Assembly (NCBI RefSeq): GCF_011170125.1
Contig: NZ_BLLN01000003.1
Coordinates: 1,054,001 to 1,118,000 of the forward strand
Direction: 5' to 3'
Length of the DNA stretch: 64,000 nt
Origin: Streptomyces diastaticus subsp. diastaticus
GTDB lineage: Bacteria > Actinomycetota > Actinomycetes > Streptomycetales > Streptomycetaceae
Positions 8,512-16,844 of the stretch are shown in pieces. The translations under genes were made by a program, and so were the position numbers. Below the pieces are notes generated by a model. That model had not been told where the DNA came from. It was given only the letters and a program-made list of their open reading frames with translations, and made no database searches. Position 1 is the stretch's first letter, and every line of letters starts with the position of its first letter.

Positions 8512-10098
8512 ATGGTGAGTGTCCAATCGCCTCCCGGTGGCCGAGAGACGTCATTCGCACGGGTGCTGCTCCTGCCGGCCGTGCTGATGGCGGCCGCCAC
8601 CGGAGCCGCCGCGGCCCTGGTCGCCGAGCCCGCCCGGATACCGGTCGCCGTCACCGGAGCCGCCGCCACCCTCGTGGTGATCGCCGTCGCGGCCGAAGCG
8701 GTCCGTCGCGGCCGTGCCGCCGCCGCCCAACGCCTGGCGCACGCCCGCGAGATCGCCCAGCTGGAGCAGCGGCTCGCCGCACACGACGACGACATCCTGC
8801 ATCTTGCCCAGGAGCTCATGCCGGCCTGCGTCCGGCGGCTCCAGGTGCACGACGAGTCCCCCTCCGAGGTCATGCGCACCATGATCGACGGCAGCGAGGT
8901 CCACCGCGGACTGCCGCACCCTCAGCGGGTACTGCTGCGCAACGTGCTGCGCATCGTCGACCGTGAGGAGGCCCTGCGCGACTCCGCGCAGCGCGCCTTC
9001 GTCAACGTCGCACGCCGCGTGCAGACCATCGTGCACAAGCAGTCCGCCGACCTGCGCGACATGGAAGAGGACCACGGCCGTACGCCGGAGGTCTTCGACG
9101 ACCTGCTGCGGATCGACCACGGCACGGCCCTCATCGGCCGTCTCGCCGACAGCATCGCCGTCCTCGGCGGCGCCCGGCCGAGCCGTAAGTGGCCCAAGCC
9201 CGTACCGCTCTTCAGCGTCCTGCGCGGCGCCATGTCGCGGATCATGGACTTCCCCCGCATCGACCTGCACTCGGTCGCCAAGGTCAACGTCGACGGCATC
9301 TCCGTCGAACCGCTCATCCACGCCTGTGCCGAGCTGTTCGACAACGCCACCCGCTACTCGCCGCCGCACACCCGCGTCCACGTCACCGCCCACGAGGTCC
9401 AGACCGGCGTCGCCATCGAGATCGAGGACGCGGGCATCAGCCTCAACGACGTCGTCCGTGAGCGCGTCGAACGCAAGCTGGAGGAGGCCAAGGCCGGCAT
9501 CGACGTGGACGACCTCGGTGAGACGCCCCGCCTCGGCCTCGCCGTCGTCGGCCGCCTGGCGCGGATGTACGACATGCAGATCGCGCTCCGCCAGTCCGCC
9601 TACGGCGGCGTCCGCGCGGTCCTCATCGTCCCGCGCGACATGCTCACCGACGAGCCCGCCCCCGCCGTCGCCCACGGCATCGGCGCCGCGGCCGTGCAGC
9701 GCATCGACGACGACGGCAACCTCATCGCCGACGAGCGGCCCTACCGCAGGCGCCGGCCCACCTCCGGCCCGCCGCTGCACTCCTCCCGCTCGATGTCCCC
9801 GCCGCCCGAGGACGACGTACCCGTCGTCACCGAGTGGACCCCCGAGGGACTGCCGCAGCGGCGCAGCCGCCTCCGCGGCGGCTTCCCGCACAGCGTCCCG
9901 GCGCCGGCGCCCGCCGCCGACGACTGGAGCCACCCGGCTCCCGCGCCCCAGAAGAAGAAGGAGGAGCCCCAGCCCGGCATCTGGCTGGAGGCGTTCACGA
10001 AGGCAGCCAACGGTGTGGACGTCGACTCCGGTGCCGCCGCCGGGGACAGCCGCCCGCCCTCCCACGGACACCAGGACAACGAAGGGGACCGGACGTGA
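8512..10098 (+). CDS. cvnA: Conservon sensor-like ATPase CvnA
   Basis: A 528-residue protein with two N-terminal membrane helices (about residues 18–65), a helical linker and a histidine-kinase-type ATPase domain: N box HACAELFDNATRYSPP near residue 275, then EIEDAGISLND. The C-terminal 130 residues are disordered and rich in Pro, Arg and Ser. CvnA proteins resemble sensor kinases but lack a clear phospho-acceptor His box; they are thought to form a membrane complex with CvnB, CvnC and CvnD, like a G-protein-coupled receptor system. In S. coelicolor the conservon cvn9 (rarA–E) lies near tat genes and affects aerial mycelium formation; the same order is seen here. The stop overlaps cvnB by 4 bp. 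Confidence 0.9.
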   Translation: MVSVQSPPGGRETSFARVLLLPAVLMAAATGAAAALVAEPARIPVAVTGAAATLVVIAVAAEAVRRGRAAAAQRLAHAREIAQLEQRLAAHDDDILHLAQELMPACVRRLQVHDESPSEVMRTMIDGSEVHRGLPHPQRVLLRNVLRIVDREEALRDSAQRAFVNVARRVQTIVHKQSADLRDMEEDHGRTPEVFDDLLRIDHGTALIGRLADSIAVLGGARPSRKWPKPVPLFSVLRGAMSRIMDFPRIDLHSVAKVNVDGISVEPLIHACAELFDNATRYSPPHTRVHVTAHEVQTGVAIEIEDAGISLNDVVRERVERKLEEAKAGIDVDDLGETPRLGLAVVGRLARMYDMQIALRQSAYGGVRAVLIVPRDMLTDEPAPAVAHGIGAAAVQRIDDDGNLIADERPYRRRRPTSGPPLHSSRSMSPPPEDDVPVVTEWTPEGLPQRRSRLRGGFPHSVPAPAPAADDWSHPAPAPQKKKEEPQPGIWLEAFTKAANGVDVDSGAAAGDSRPPSHGHQDNEGDRT

Positions 10099-10502
10099 TC
10101 CAGCAACGTGCCAACTTTGACTGGATGCTCAAGGAACTGGACGAGGGCGTCCCCGGCGTCCAGCAGATCGTGGTGCTCTCCGCCGACGGCCTGCGGATCG
10201 CCCGCTACGGCGGCGACCCGGACGGTGCCGACCGCATCGCCGCCGCCTGCGCCGGACTCCAGAGCCTGGCGGCGGCGGTCGCCACCGAGATCCCGGACTC
10301 CGACGGGCGGATGCGGATGGTCGTCATCGAGATCGACGGCGGCTTCTTCTACCTGATGGCCGCCGGCGCCGGCGCCTACCTCGCGGTGCTCACCGACGAG
10401 ACCGTCGACGCCGGACTCATCGGCAACCGTATGCGCGACCTGGTCATCCGTATCGGCTCCCACCTCACCAGCCCACCGCGCCACGGCGGGTCGACCGGAT
10501 GA
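10095..10502 (+). CDS. cvnB: Conservon roadblock/LC7 protein CvnB
   Basis: A 135-residue roadblock/LC7-fold protein (ANFDWMLKELDEGVPG, then VVLSADGLRIA and VVIEIDGGFFYLMAAG). This family regulates small GTPases and, in conservons, connects the sensor-like CvnA with the GTPase CvnD. The GTG start overlaps the cvnA stop and the gene's own stop overlaps cvnC, so the unit is translated in tandem. Confidence 0.93.
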   Translation: MIQQRANFDWMLKELDEGVPGVQQIVVLSADGLRIARYGGDPDGADRIAAACAGLQSLAAAVATEIPDSDGRMRMVVIEIDGGFFYLMAAGAGAYLAVLTDETVDAGLIGNRMRDLVIRIGSHLTSPPRHGGSTG

Positions 10503-10873
10503 CCCCTCCCCAGCGCGAGCGCGGGAAACAGGAACCGGAAGGCTCCAACCCCGAGCGGCTGTACGTCCTCACCGGTGGCACCGACGGTGCCGAGCGCGCT
10601 CCGATCGATCTGGTCACGCTCATCGTGGCCAGGTCGGGGCCGCCGCCTCCGACCGCCCAGCCCGAACAGGCGGCCGTCCTGCGGCTGTGCCGCAGGCCGC
10701 TCTCCGTGGCCGAACTCTCCGCCTACCTGGCCCTGCCCTTCAGTGTGGTGACGATCCTGCTCACCGATCTGCTCTCCGCCGAGCTGATCGAGTCCCGGGC
10801 GCCGATCACCCGCGCGACGCTCCCGGACCGTTCCCTTCTCGAAGCGGTGATGCATGGACTTCAAAAGCTCTGA
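10499..10873 (+). CDS. cvnC: Conservon DUF742 protein CvnC
   Basis: A 124-residue DUF742 protein. The family's typical segments are visible: RLYVLTGG near the N-terminus, IDLVTLIV, and a winged-helix-like C-terminal half containing LCRRPLSVAELSAYLALPFSVV and DLLSAELI. DUF742 proteins always accompany roadblock and GTPase partners in conservons, but their biochemical role is not settled. ATGA overlap with cvnB, and 20-bp overlap with cvnD. Confidence 0.92.
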   Translation: MTPPQRERGKQEPEGSNPERLYVLTGGTDGAERAPIDLVTLIVARSGPPPPTAQPEQAAVLRLCRRPLSVAELSAYLALPFSVVTILLTDLLSAELIESRAPITRATLPDRSLLEAVMHGLQKL

Positions 10874-11468
10874 CACGATCACAGGACCCCGGAGCGAGGA
10901 CGTCCTGCCCGACACGGCCACCGCCGCCGTCAAGATCGTGATCGTCGGAGGATTCGGCGTCGGGAAGACCACCATGGTCGGTTCGGTCAGCGAGATCCGT
11001 CCGCTGACCACCGAGGAGACCATGACGCAGGCGGGTGTCGGCGTCGACGACAACCGGGGCGTCGAGTCGAAGACCGCGACCACCGTCGCGATGGACTTCG
11101 GCCGCATCTCCATCACCGACCAGCTCGTCCTCTACCTGTTCGGCACCCCAGGACAGGAGCGGTTCTGGTTCCTGTGGAACGGCCTGTTCGAAGGCGCGCT
11201 CGGCGCGGTCGTCCTCGTCGACACCCGGCGGCTCGAGGTGAGCTTCGACGTCATCGGGCGGCTGGAGGAACGCGGTGTCCCCTTCGTCGTCGCGATCAAC
11301 AGCTTCCCCGAGGCGCCCCGACACAACCTCGACGACCTGCGCCGCGCCCTCGACCTGCCCGAGTACGTCCCCCTCTTCGACTGCGACGCCCGCTACCGCG
11401 AGTCCAGCCGGGACGCACTGATGACCCTCATGCGCCACCTGCACGAGATGACCCCGGCCCACGCCTGA
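10854..11468 (+). CDS. cvnD: Conservon small GTPase CvnD
   Basis: A 204-residue Ras-like GTP-binding protein. The P-loop is GGFGVGKTTMVG (about residues 32–43), and the switch II region is LFGTPGQERFWFLW. The usual G4 NKxD motif is INSF here, a feature shared with the MglA/CvnD branch. It is the signalling output of the conservon complex. The start overlaps the end of cvnC by 20 bp, so expression is coupled. Confidence 0.93.
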   Translation: MDFKSSDTITGPRSEDVLPDTATAAVKIVIVGGFGVGKTTMVGSVSEIRPLTTEETMTQAGVGVDDNRGVESKTATTVAMDFGRISITDQLVLYLFGTPGQERFWFLWNGLFEGALGAVVLVDTRRLEVSFDVIGRLEERGVPFVVAINSFPEAPRHNLDDLRRALDLPEYVPLFDCDARYRESSRDALMTLMRHLHEMTPAHA

Positions 11469-11473
11469 CCGCC

Positions 11474-11508
11474 CGCCGCCCGGCCCGGAAGCCTCCGGCC
11501 GGGCGGCG
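11474..11508 (+). terminator. Hairpin between cvnD and the P450 gene
   Basis: Perfect 12-bp stem (11474–11485 and 11497–11508) with an 11-nt loop that can pair further, 5 bp after the cvnD stop. There is no T-run. It may reduce read-through into the P450 gene or protect mRNA ends. Confidence 0.6.
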
Positions 11509-11588
11509 CGGGCCCCCGTACCCGGCTGAGGCCGTCGCACCGCCGTGCCGCCCGCCGCCCCGCCCGACCCTTCATCGGAGCATCCACC

Positions 11589-13085
11589 GTGACGACCCCC
11601 TCGACCCCTCACCCCCTGCCCGGAACCCCCGACGGGCCCCCTCCCGGGTGCCCGGCCCACGGCGCCGGCCCGGCCGGACCGCTCGGAGCCGGCGGGCTGC
11701 GCCGTCTCTACGGGCCCGAGGCCGAGCGCGACGCCCCCGCGCTCTTCGAGAAGCTCCGGGCCGAGCACGGCCCGGTCGCCCCCGCCCTGCTCCACGACGA
11801 CGTGCCGGTCTGGGTGGTCCTCGGCCACAGCGAGAACCTCCACATGTTGCGGACCCACTCCGTCTACACCCGCAACTCCCGGCGCTGGCGGCTGATCCAG
11901 GACGGCACGATCGCCCCCGACCACCCGCTCACGCCCCTCTTCGCGTGGCAGCCGATCTGCTCCTTCGCCGAGGGCGCCGAGCGGGAGCGGCTGCGCGGCG
12001 CGGTCAACAAAGCGATGAGGAAGATCGACCAACGCGGGGTGCGCCGCGCCATCAACCGGCACAGCAACCGCCTGGTCAACGAGTTCGGGCGGGACGGCCG
12101 CGCCGACCTGGTCAGCCAGTTCACCGACCACCTGCCGATGCTGGTGATGCTCGACGTCCTCGGCCTGCCCGAGGAGTACAACGAGGAGATGGTCGACGCC
12201 GCCCGCGACATGCTCCAGGGCACCGAGACCGCCAACGCCTCCAACGCCGCCATCATGGGCATCCTGGAGCGCCACGTCGCCCGCCGCCGGGCCAAGCCCG
12301 ACGACGACTTCGCCAGCAGCCTCATCGAGGACGAGGCACGCCTCACCGACGACGAGGTGGCGCAGCACCTGCGCCTGGTCCTCATCGCCGCGTACGAGGC
12401 GACCTCCAACCTCACGGCCAACGTCCTCCGGATGGTCCTCACCGACCCGCGCTTCCGCGCCCAGCTCAACGGCGGGCAGATGACCGTGCCGGAGGCGGTG
12501 GAGCAGACCCTCTGGGACCAGCCGCCGTTCAGCGCCATGCTCGGCTACTTCGCGGTCCAGGACGCCGAGCTGGGCGGCCAGCGGATCAGGAAGGGCGACG
12601 CGCTGCTGCTCAACATCGCGGCGGCCAACGTCGACCCGGTGGTCCGCCCGGACCTGGAGGCCGGTATGCAGGGCAACCGGGCCCATCTCGCCTTCGGCGG
12701 GGGTGTCTACGAGTGTCCGGGCGACGACCTCGGTCGGGCCATCGCCGACACCGGTGTGGACGCCCTGCTGATGCGGCTGCCCGATGTGGAACTCGCCGTC
12801 CCCGAGACGGAGCTGCACTGGACCAACTCGCTGATCAGCAGTCACCTGAAGGAACTGCCGGTGGTCTTCAGCCCCCGCCGGCCGGTGGCGCTCAGCGGCG
12901 TCCCCGGCAAGGCCGCCGCCGGCTCCGACTGGGAGATCACCTCGCCCGTCCCCGGCACCGCGGCGGCGGGGACGGCCACGCCGCGGGCCACGCCGCCCGC
13001 CGCCGGCCCGGCCGGACCGGCGCCCACGGTGCCGGCGCAGCGCGGTGGCTGGCGCCGACTCCTGGAGTGGGTGCGCGGGGACTGA
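11589..13085 (+). CDS. cvnE: Conservon-linked cytochrome P450 lacking EXXR
   Basis: A 498-residue P450-like protein. The heme loop is present (HLAFGGGVYECPGDDLG, with the Cys ligand) but the K-helix EXXR motif reads EQTLW (E305 to W309), and the I-helix has AAYEATSN. The CYP157 family of Streptomyces is known to replace EXXR with EQSLW, so this is a CYP157-like enzyme. It has an extra 70-residue Pro/Ala/Thr-rich tail and a proline-rich, Cys-containing N-terminus (PGCPAHGAG). Conservons often end with one or two P450s of this class. Whether it is a working monooxygenase or a heme sensor for the conservon is unknown. Confidence 0.88.
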   Translation: MTTPSTPHPLPGTPDGPPPGCPAHGAGPAGPLGAGGLRRLYGPEAERDAPALFEKLRAEHGPVAPALLHDDVPVWVVLGHSENLHMLRTHSVYTRNSRRWRLIQDGTIAPDHPLTPLFAWQPICSFAEGAERERLRGAVNKAMRKIDQRGVRRAINRHSNRLVNEFGRDGRADLVSQFTDHLPMLVMLDVLGLPEEYNEEMVDAARDMLQGTETANASNAAIMGILERHVARRRAKPDDDFASSLIEDEARLTDDEVAQHLRLVLIAAYEATSNLTANVLRMVLTDPRFRAQLNGGQMTVPEAVEQTLWDQPPFSAMLGYFAVQDAELGGQRIRKGDALLLNIAAANVDPVVRPDLEAGMQGNRAHLAFGGGVYECPGDDLGRAIADTGVDALLMRLPDVELAVPETELHWTNSLISSHLKELPVVFSPRRPVALSGVPGKAAAGSDWEITSPVPGTAAAGTATPRATPPAAGPAGPAPTVPAQRGGWRRLLEWVRGD

Positions 13086-13105
13086 CCGGGCCGGGCAGCG
13101 CCCGA

Positions 13106-13147
13106 CGGCGGGTGGCGCGCCGGATGTGTCCGGCGCGCCACCCGCCG
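13106..13147. terminator. Bidirectional terminator between convergent genes
   Basis: Perfect 19-bp stem (13106–13124 and 13129–13147) with loop TGTG, between the P450 and the convergent pseudouridine synthase gene. Confidence 0.85.
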
Positions 13148-13173
13148 ATCTCCTGCCCGGCCACGCGCCCCGG

Positions 13174-14154
13174 TCAGGCCGGCCAAGGCCCGGAACCGTC
13201 CGCAGGCTCCGGCCCGCCGTGCGCCCACCGGTCGTACGCCGTCCACGCGGTCAGCTTGCGGGTGCTGGTGAAGCGACGCTCCTCGCCGGTCAGAGGATCG
13301 GTGAACTCAAGGACGCGGGAGAGGAGTTGCAGGGGCCGGCGGAAGTCGTCCGGCGCGGGGTCGGTGACGTCCGGGTAGACGGGGTCGCCGAGGATCGGCA
13401 GGCCCAGCGAGTTCAGGTGGACCCGCAGCTGGTGGGTGCGGCCGGTGCGGGGCAGCAGGCGGTAGCGGCCCAGGCCGCCTCGGTGGCCGAGCAGTTCGAC
13501 GCGGGTCTCGGCATTGGGCTCCCCCGGGACCTCGCGGGCGGCGATCACCCCGCGTTCCTTGACGACACGGCTGCGGACGGTGCGGGGCAGCGCCACCGCG
13601 GGGTCGTACCCGGCCACCGCCTCGTACTCCTTGTGGACCAGGCGGTCGCTGAAGAGCCGCTGGTAGGCGGCGCGTTCGGTGGGGCGGACGGTGAAGAGGA
13701 CCAGTCCCGCGGTGAGGCGGTCCAGGCGGTGGGCGGGGCTCAGCTCCGGCAGCCGCAGGCGGGTGCGCAGCAGTGCCAGCGCGGTCTGGGTGACGTGGCG
13801 GCCGCGGGGTGTGGTGGCGAGGAAGTGCGGCTTGTCGACCACCACGAGGTGCTCGTCGCGGTGGAGCACCACCGGCGGGTACGGCGCCGGGACCTCCTCG
13901 GCCGGCCGGCGGTGGAACCAGACCTGCCCGCCGGGCGGGTACGGCGCGTCGGCGGCGACCGGCCGCCCGTCGGCGGTGACCACCCCGCCCTCGGCGAACA
14001 ACGCGTCGACCTCGGCCGCCGGTACCGGCAGCCGCTCCACCAGATGGTCCCGGACCGTCGCCCACGGCCCGTCCGGCGGCAGGCGCACCCGGACGGGGCC
14101 GATGCCGTCGCGCTGCGGCAGCGGGGCGGGGGTACGGCGGGATCTTCGGCTCAT
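13174..14154 (-). CDS. RluA-family pseudouridine synthase
   Basis: A 326-residue enzyme with the RluA/RluC/RluD active-site motif SPAHRLDRLTAGLVLF, which contains the catalytic Asp, and the later RTGRTHQLRVHLNSLGLPILGDP segment. An N-terminal S4-like portion precedes it. Such enzymes isomerise specific uridines in 23S rRNA or tRNA. The exact target cannot be assigned because this branch has the diverged start MSRRSRRTPAPLPQRDG. The gene lies convergent to the conservon P450 and downstream of the fasciclin gene on the same strand, but separated by a hairpin. Confidence 0.9.
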   Translation of the reverse strand: MSRRSRRTPAPLPQRDGIGPVRVRLPPDGPWATVRDHLVERLPVPAAEVDALFAEGGVVTADGRPVAADAPYPPGGQVWFHRRPAEEVPAPYPPVVLHRDEHLVVVDKPHFLATTPRGRHVTQTALALLRTRLRLPELSPAHRLDRLTAGLVLFTVRPTERAAYQRLFSDRLVHKEYEAVAGYDPAVALPRTVRSRVVKERGVIAAREVPGEPNAETRVELLGHRGGLGRYRLLPRTGRTHQLRVHLNSLGLPILGDPVYPDVTDPAPDDFRRPLQLLSRVLEFTDPLTGEERRFTSTRKLTAWTAYDRWAHGGPEPADGSGPWPA

Positions 14155-14190
14155 CCGGCCAGCCTACGAGGCCCGGGGGCGGCGCGCGGA

Positions 14191-14224
14191 AGGGCGGAGG
14201 GCGCCCGCGGGCCCCCTCCGCCCT
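14191..14224 (-). terminator. Terminator after the fasciclin gene
   Basis: Perfect 11-bp stem (14191–14201 and 14214–14224) with a GC-rich 12-nt loop, between the fasciclin stop and the pseudouridine synthase start. Confidence 0.65.
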
Positions 14225-14238
14225 CGGCCGGTCAGGAC

Positions 14239-14904
14239 TCAGCCGGCCTTCGGCATCAGCACGGTGTCGACGATGTAGACGGTGGCGTTGGCGGTCGGCA
14301 CGTTGCCGCAGACGACCTCGGAGTCGTCGTTGACGGTGTAGTCCGTGCCGGAGCCCATGGTGGTGAGCTTGCTCTTCTCCAGCGTCTCGAAGGAGCCGTC
14401 CTCCAGCTGCTTCGGGGTCAGCTTCTGGCCGACCACGTGGTAGGTGAGGACCTTGGTCAGCTCCTCCTTGTCGGCGAGGAGCTTGTCGAGGTCGGCCTTG
14501 GGAATCTTGGCGAAGGCGTCGTTGGCCGGCGCGAAGACCGTGATGTCCTCGGCGTTGTTCAGGGTGTCGACCAGACCGGCCTTCCTGACCGCGGTGACCA
14601 GTGTGGACAGCTCGGGGTTGTGCGACGCGGCGGTGGCGACCGGGTCCTTGGCCATGCCGTCGAAGCTGCCCGCGCCCTCCTTCGGCACCGAGGAGCACGC
14701 CGGGCCGAACGGCTCGGCCGGGACCTGCGCCTTGTCCGCGCCCTCGGAGCCCGTGGACTTCTCCGGACTCTCCTGCGAGGCGGCCGACGACGGCGACTCG
14801 GCCGCCTTGTCGCCGCTCTCGCCGGAGCAGGCCGCGAGACTCACGGGCAGGACCACGGCGGCGGCGACGGCGACGGCGGTACGGCGGACACGGGTGGTGA
14901 ACAT
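14239..14904 (-). CDS. Fasciclin (FAS1) domain lipoprotein
   Basis: A 221-residue secreted lipoprotein. The signal peptide RRTAVAVAAAVVLPVSLAAC ends in a lipobox LAAC. A Ser/Glu/Ala-rich linker follows (residues 25–65), then one FAS1 domain (NPELSTLVTAVRKAGLVDTL, the VFAPANDAFAKIP motif H1, and the YHVVGQKL and VYIVDTVLMP parts). FAS1 proteins act in surface adhesion. The M. tuberculosis relatives MPT70 and MPT83 belong to the SigK regulon, and here the gene shares a strand with sigK, rskA and the molybdoenzyme, so it is a likely member of the same regulon. I see no SigK-type promoter directly before it, so it may be read from the molybdoenzyme promoter. Confidence 0.93.
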   Translation of the reverse strand: MFTTRVRRTAVAVAAAVVLPVSLAACSGESGDKAAESPSSAASQESPEKSTGSEGADKAQVPAEPFGPACSSVPKEGAGSFDGMAKDPVATAASHNPELSTLVTAVRKAGLVDTLNNAEDITVFAPANDAFAKIPKADLDKLLADKEELTKVLTYHVVGQKLTPKQLEDGSFETLEKSKLTTMGSGTDYTVNDDSEVVCGNVPTANATVYIVDTVLMPKAG

Positions 14905-15046
14905 GGGGGAGCTCCTTGTCGGTGAACCGCTGGGCGGCTCTCGTGTACTGCGGATCTGTGCACCGCGGATACGGGCGGACCCGGTCAGAACGGGTCTCCG
15001 GGGGCCCGGGGAAGGTCCTCACAGGTCCCGGAAGGCGGTCGGTCGC

Positions 15047-16645
15047 TCAGTCCACGCTGACCACCACCGAATGGAGGCCGGTCGCGCCGTCGGGCACGGT
15101 GCCCTGACGGCGGGAGGTCTGCCGGGCGCCGGTGGCGTCGGTGGCCCGCACCTCGAGGGTGTGGCTGCCCCGGGTCGCGGGCCAGTCCCAGACCCACTGG
15201 CGCCAGGTGTCGGGACTGGCCTGGGCGGCGAGACGCGCCTCCTGCCACGGGCCGCCGTCCACGCGCGTCTCGACCCGGCGGATGCCGCGGTGCTGCGCCC
15301 ACGCCACCCCGGCGACCCGCACGGTGCCCGCGCGGAGCCGGGCGAAGGCGCGCGGTGTGTCGATCCGCGCCTGGGTCTTGACGGGCGCCTCGCGGGCCCA
15401 GTTGCGCTCGACCCAGTACGGGTCGAAGGCGTCGAAGGTGGTCAGCTCCAGCTCCTGGAGCCACTTGCAGGCGGAGACGTAGCCGTACAGGCCCGGCACC
15501 ACCATGCGGAGCGGGAAGCCGTGCCGGAAGGGAAGCGGTTCACCGTTCATGCCGACCGCGAGCATCGCGTCCCGGCCGTCCATGACGGTGTCGACCGGGG
15601 TACCGATGGTCATGCCGTCGACCGACCGGGAGACGAGTTGGCCGGCGGGGCCGCCCCGGGACGGCGGCCGGACCCCGGCCTCCTCCAGCAGCGGACCCAG
15701 CGGTACGCCGAGCCAGCGGGCGCTGCTCACGTACGGGCCGCCGACCTCGTTGGAGACACAGGTCAGGGTGATGTCCCGCTCGATCAGGTCGCGGCGCAGC
15801 AAGGTGGGGAGGTCCAGCTCCAGCGGGCGGCGGACCCCCTCGCCGTGCACCTTGAGCCGCCAGCTCCCGACGTCCACGCGCGGGACGACCAGGGCGGTGT
15901 CGACGCGGTAGAAGTCGCGGTTCGGGGTGGTGAAGGGGCTCAGGCCGGCCACCCGGGGGCGGGCCCGGGCCGGGACCGGCCGGGCGGGCGAGGCCGGCCT
16001 CGGCAGTCGTACCCCGGCCCGGGACGCCTCCGCGTCGGCGGCGCCCGAGCCCCCGAGCCGGCGCCCGGCGAACCCGGCCCCGGCCGACACCGCCGCCGAC
16101 GCCCCGGCCGCCAGGACGAAGCCGCGCCGGTCGAGGGCGGCCCGGCCGCCCGGAGGTTCCGTCGTGCCCGCACCCGACGGGGTGAGGCGGCCGGCGAGCA
16201 GCCACAGCACACCGGCGCCCGCCACCGCGCCACCCGCCGAGGGGAGCGCGTCGAGCCATCCGGCACCGGGCCGGCTGAGCGCCGCCACGGTGCCGAGGAG
16301 GCCGAACAGCAGGACTCCCGCGACTCCCGCGGGGCGGTGACGGCGGGCCACCAGCCCGACGGCGGCGGCGAAGAGAGCCAGCAGGACGAGGATGCCGCCG
16401 AGCAGCACCAGCTTGTCGTCGTCGCCGAAGGCGCGGATCGCCCAGTCCTTGACCTCCACCGGCGTCCGGTCGACCACGGCGCCGCCGACGGCGGTGACGG
16501 GGCTCGACTCGGGGCGTACGGCCGCCGAGAGGAGTTCGCCCGCGCAGAGGGCCGCGAACGCGGCGAGCACCCCGGACAGGGCGGCGAGCGCGGCCCGGGC
16601 CGGCCGGGTGCGCCTGAGCGGTGCGGTGCTCGTCTCCTGGTTCAC
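15047..16645 (-). CDS. Membrane-anchored molybdopterin oxidoreductase, sulfite-oxidase fold
   Basis: A 532-residue protein in two parts. Residues 1–170 hold about four to five hydrophobic helices. They are followed by DRRGFVLAAGASAAVSAG (near residue 172), a twin-arginine-like stretch and helix, then the catalytic domain: RVDTALVVPRVD, WRLKVHGEG, and ITLTCVSNEVGG, where the Cys is the expected molybdenum ligand. A C-terminal Mo-co dimerisation domain follows (GVAWAQHRGIRRVETRVDGGPW). It is expected to face outside and reduce or oxidise sulfur compounds, possibly MsrP-like. GTG start is 6 nt after a CGAATA box of SigK type. It sits between sigK-rskA and the fasciclin gene. Confidence 0.92.
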   Translation of the reverse strand: MNQETSTAPLRRTRPARAALAALSGVLAAFAALCAGELLSAAVRPESSPVTAVGGAVVDRTPVEVKDWAIRAFGDDDKLVLLGGILVLLALFAAAVGLVARRHRPAGVAGVLLFGLLGTVAALSRPGAGWLDALPSAGGAVAGAGVLWLLAGRLTPSGAGTTEPPGGRAALDRRGFVLAAGASAAVSAGAGFAGRRLGGSGAADAEASRAGVRLPRPASPARPVPARARPRVAGLSPFTTPNRDFYRVDTALVVPRVDVGSWRLKVHGEGVRRPLELDLPTLLRRDLIERDITLTCVSNEVGGPYVSSARWLGVPLGPLLEEAGVRPPSRGGPAGQLVSRSVDGMTIGTPVDTVMDGRDAMLAVGMNGEPLPFRHGFPLRMVVPGLYGYVSACKWLQELELTTFDAFDPYWVERNWAREAPVKTQARIDTPRAFARLRAGTVRVAGVAWAQHRGIRRVETRVDGGPWQEARLAAQASPDTWRQWVWDWPATRGSHTLEVRATDATGARQTSRRQGTVPDGATGLHSVVVSVD

Positions 16646-16651
16646 ATCGGG

Positions 16652-16679
16652 TATTCGGCGCCCCGGCTGCCAGGGATTG
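16652..16679 (-). promoter_or_regulatory. SigK-type promoter before the molybdoenzyme
   Basis: On the minus strand CAATCC (16679–16674), a 16-bp spacer, and CGAATA (16657–16652). The published mycobacterial SigK consensus is CCATCC, 16–17 bp, CGAATA. The -10 ends 6 nt before the GTG start, so the mRNA is probably leaderless. Confidence 0.7.
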
Positions 16680-16785
16680 GTCTGTCACCCGACGGAGTGA
16701 GGACTTTCTTCCCGTGACCGCCGCGACCTGCTGCTTCCTCAGGTCGTGGCGTGCCTCGCGGAGCTGACGGCGCGGAGAGTCGGAA

Positions 16786-16824
16786 CCGCCCCCGTCCACC
16801 GGGACAGCGGGTGGACGGGGGCGG
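16786..16824 (-). terminator. Terminator after sigK-rskA
   Basis: Perfect 15-bp stem (16786–16800 and 16810–16824) with a 9-nt loop, just after the rskA stop. It separates the sigma operon from the molybdoenzyme promoter. Confidence 0.8.
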
Positions 16825-16844
16825 CGGCGGAGGCTGCCGACGGG

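Noticed and set aside
13045..14925. A 626-codon plus-strand frame opposite the pseudouridine synthase and fasciclin genes
   Set aside because: Both minus-strand genes show clear family motifs; the plus frame has none.
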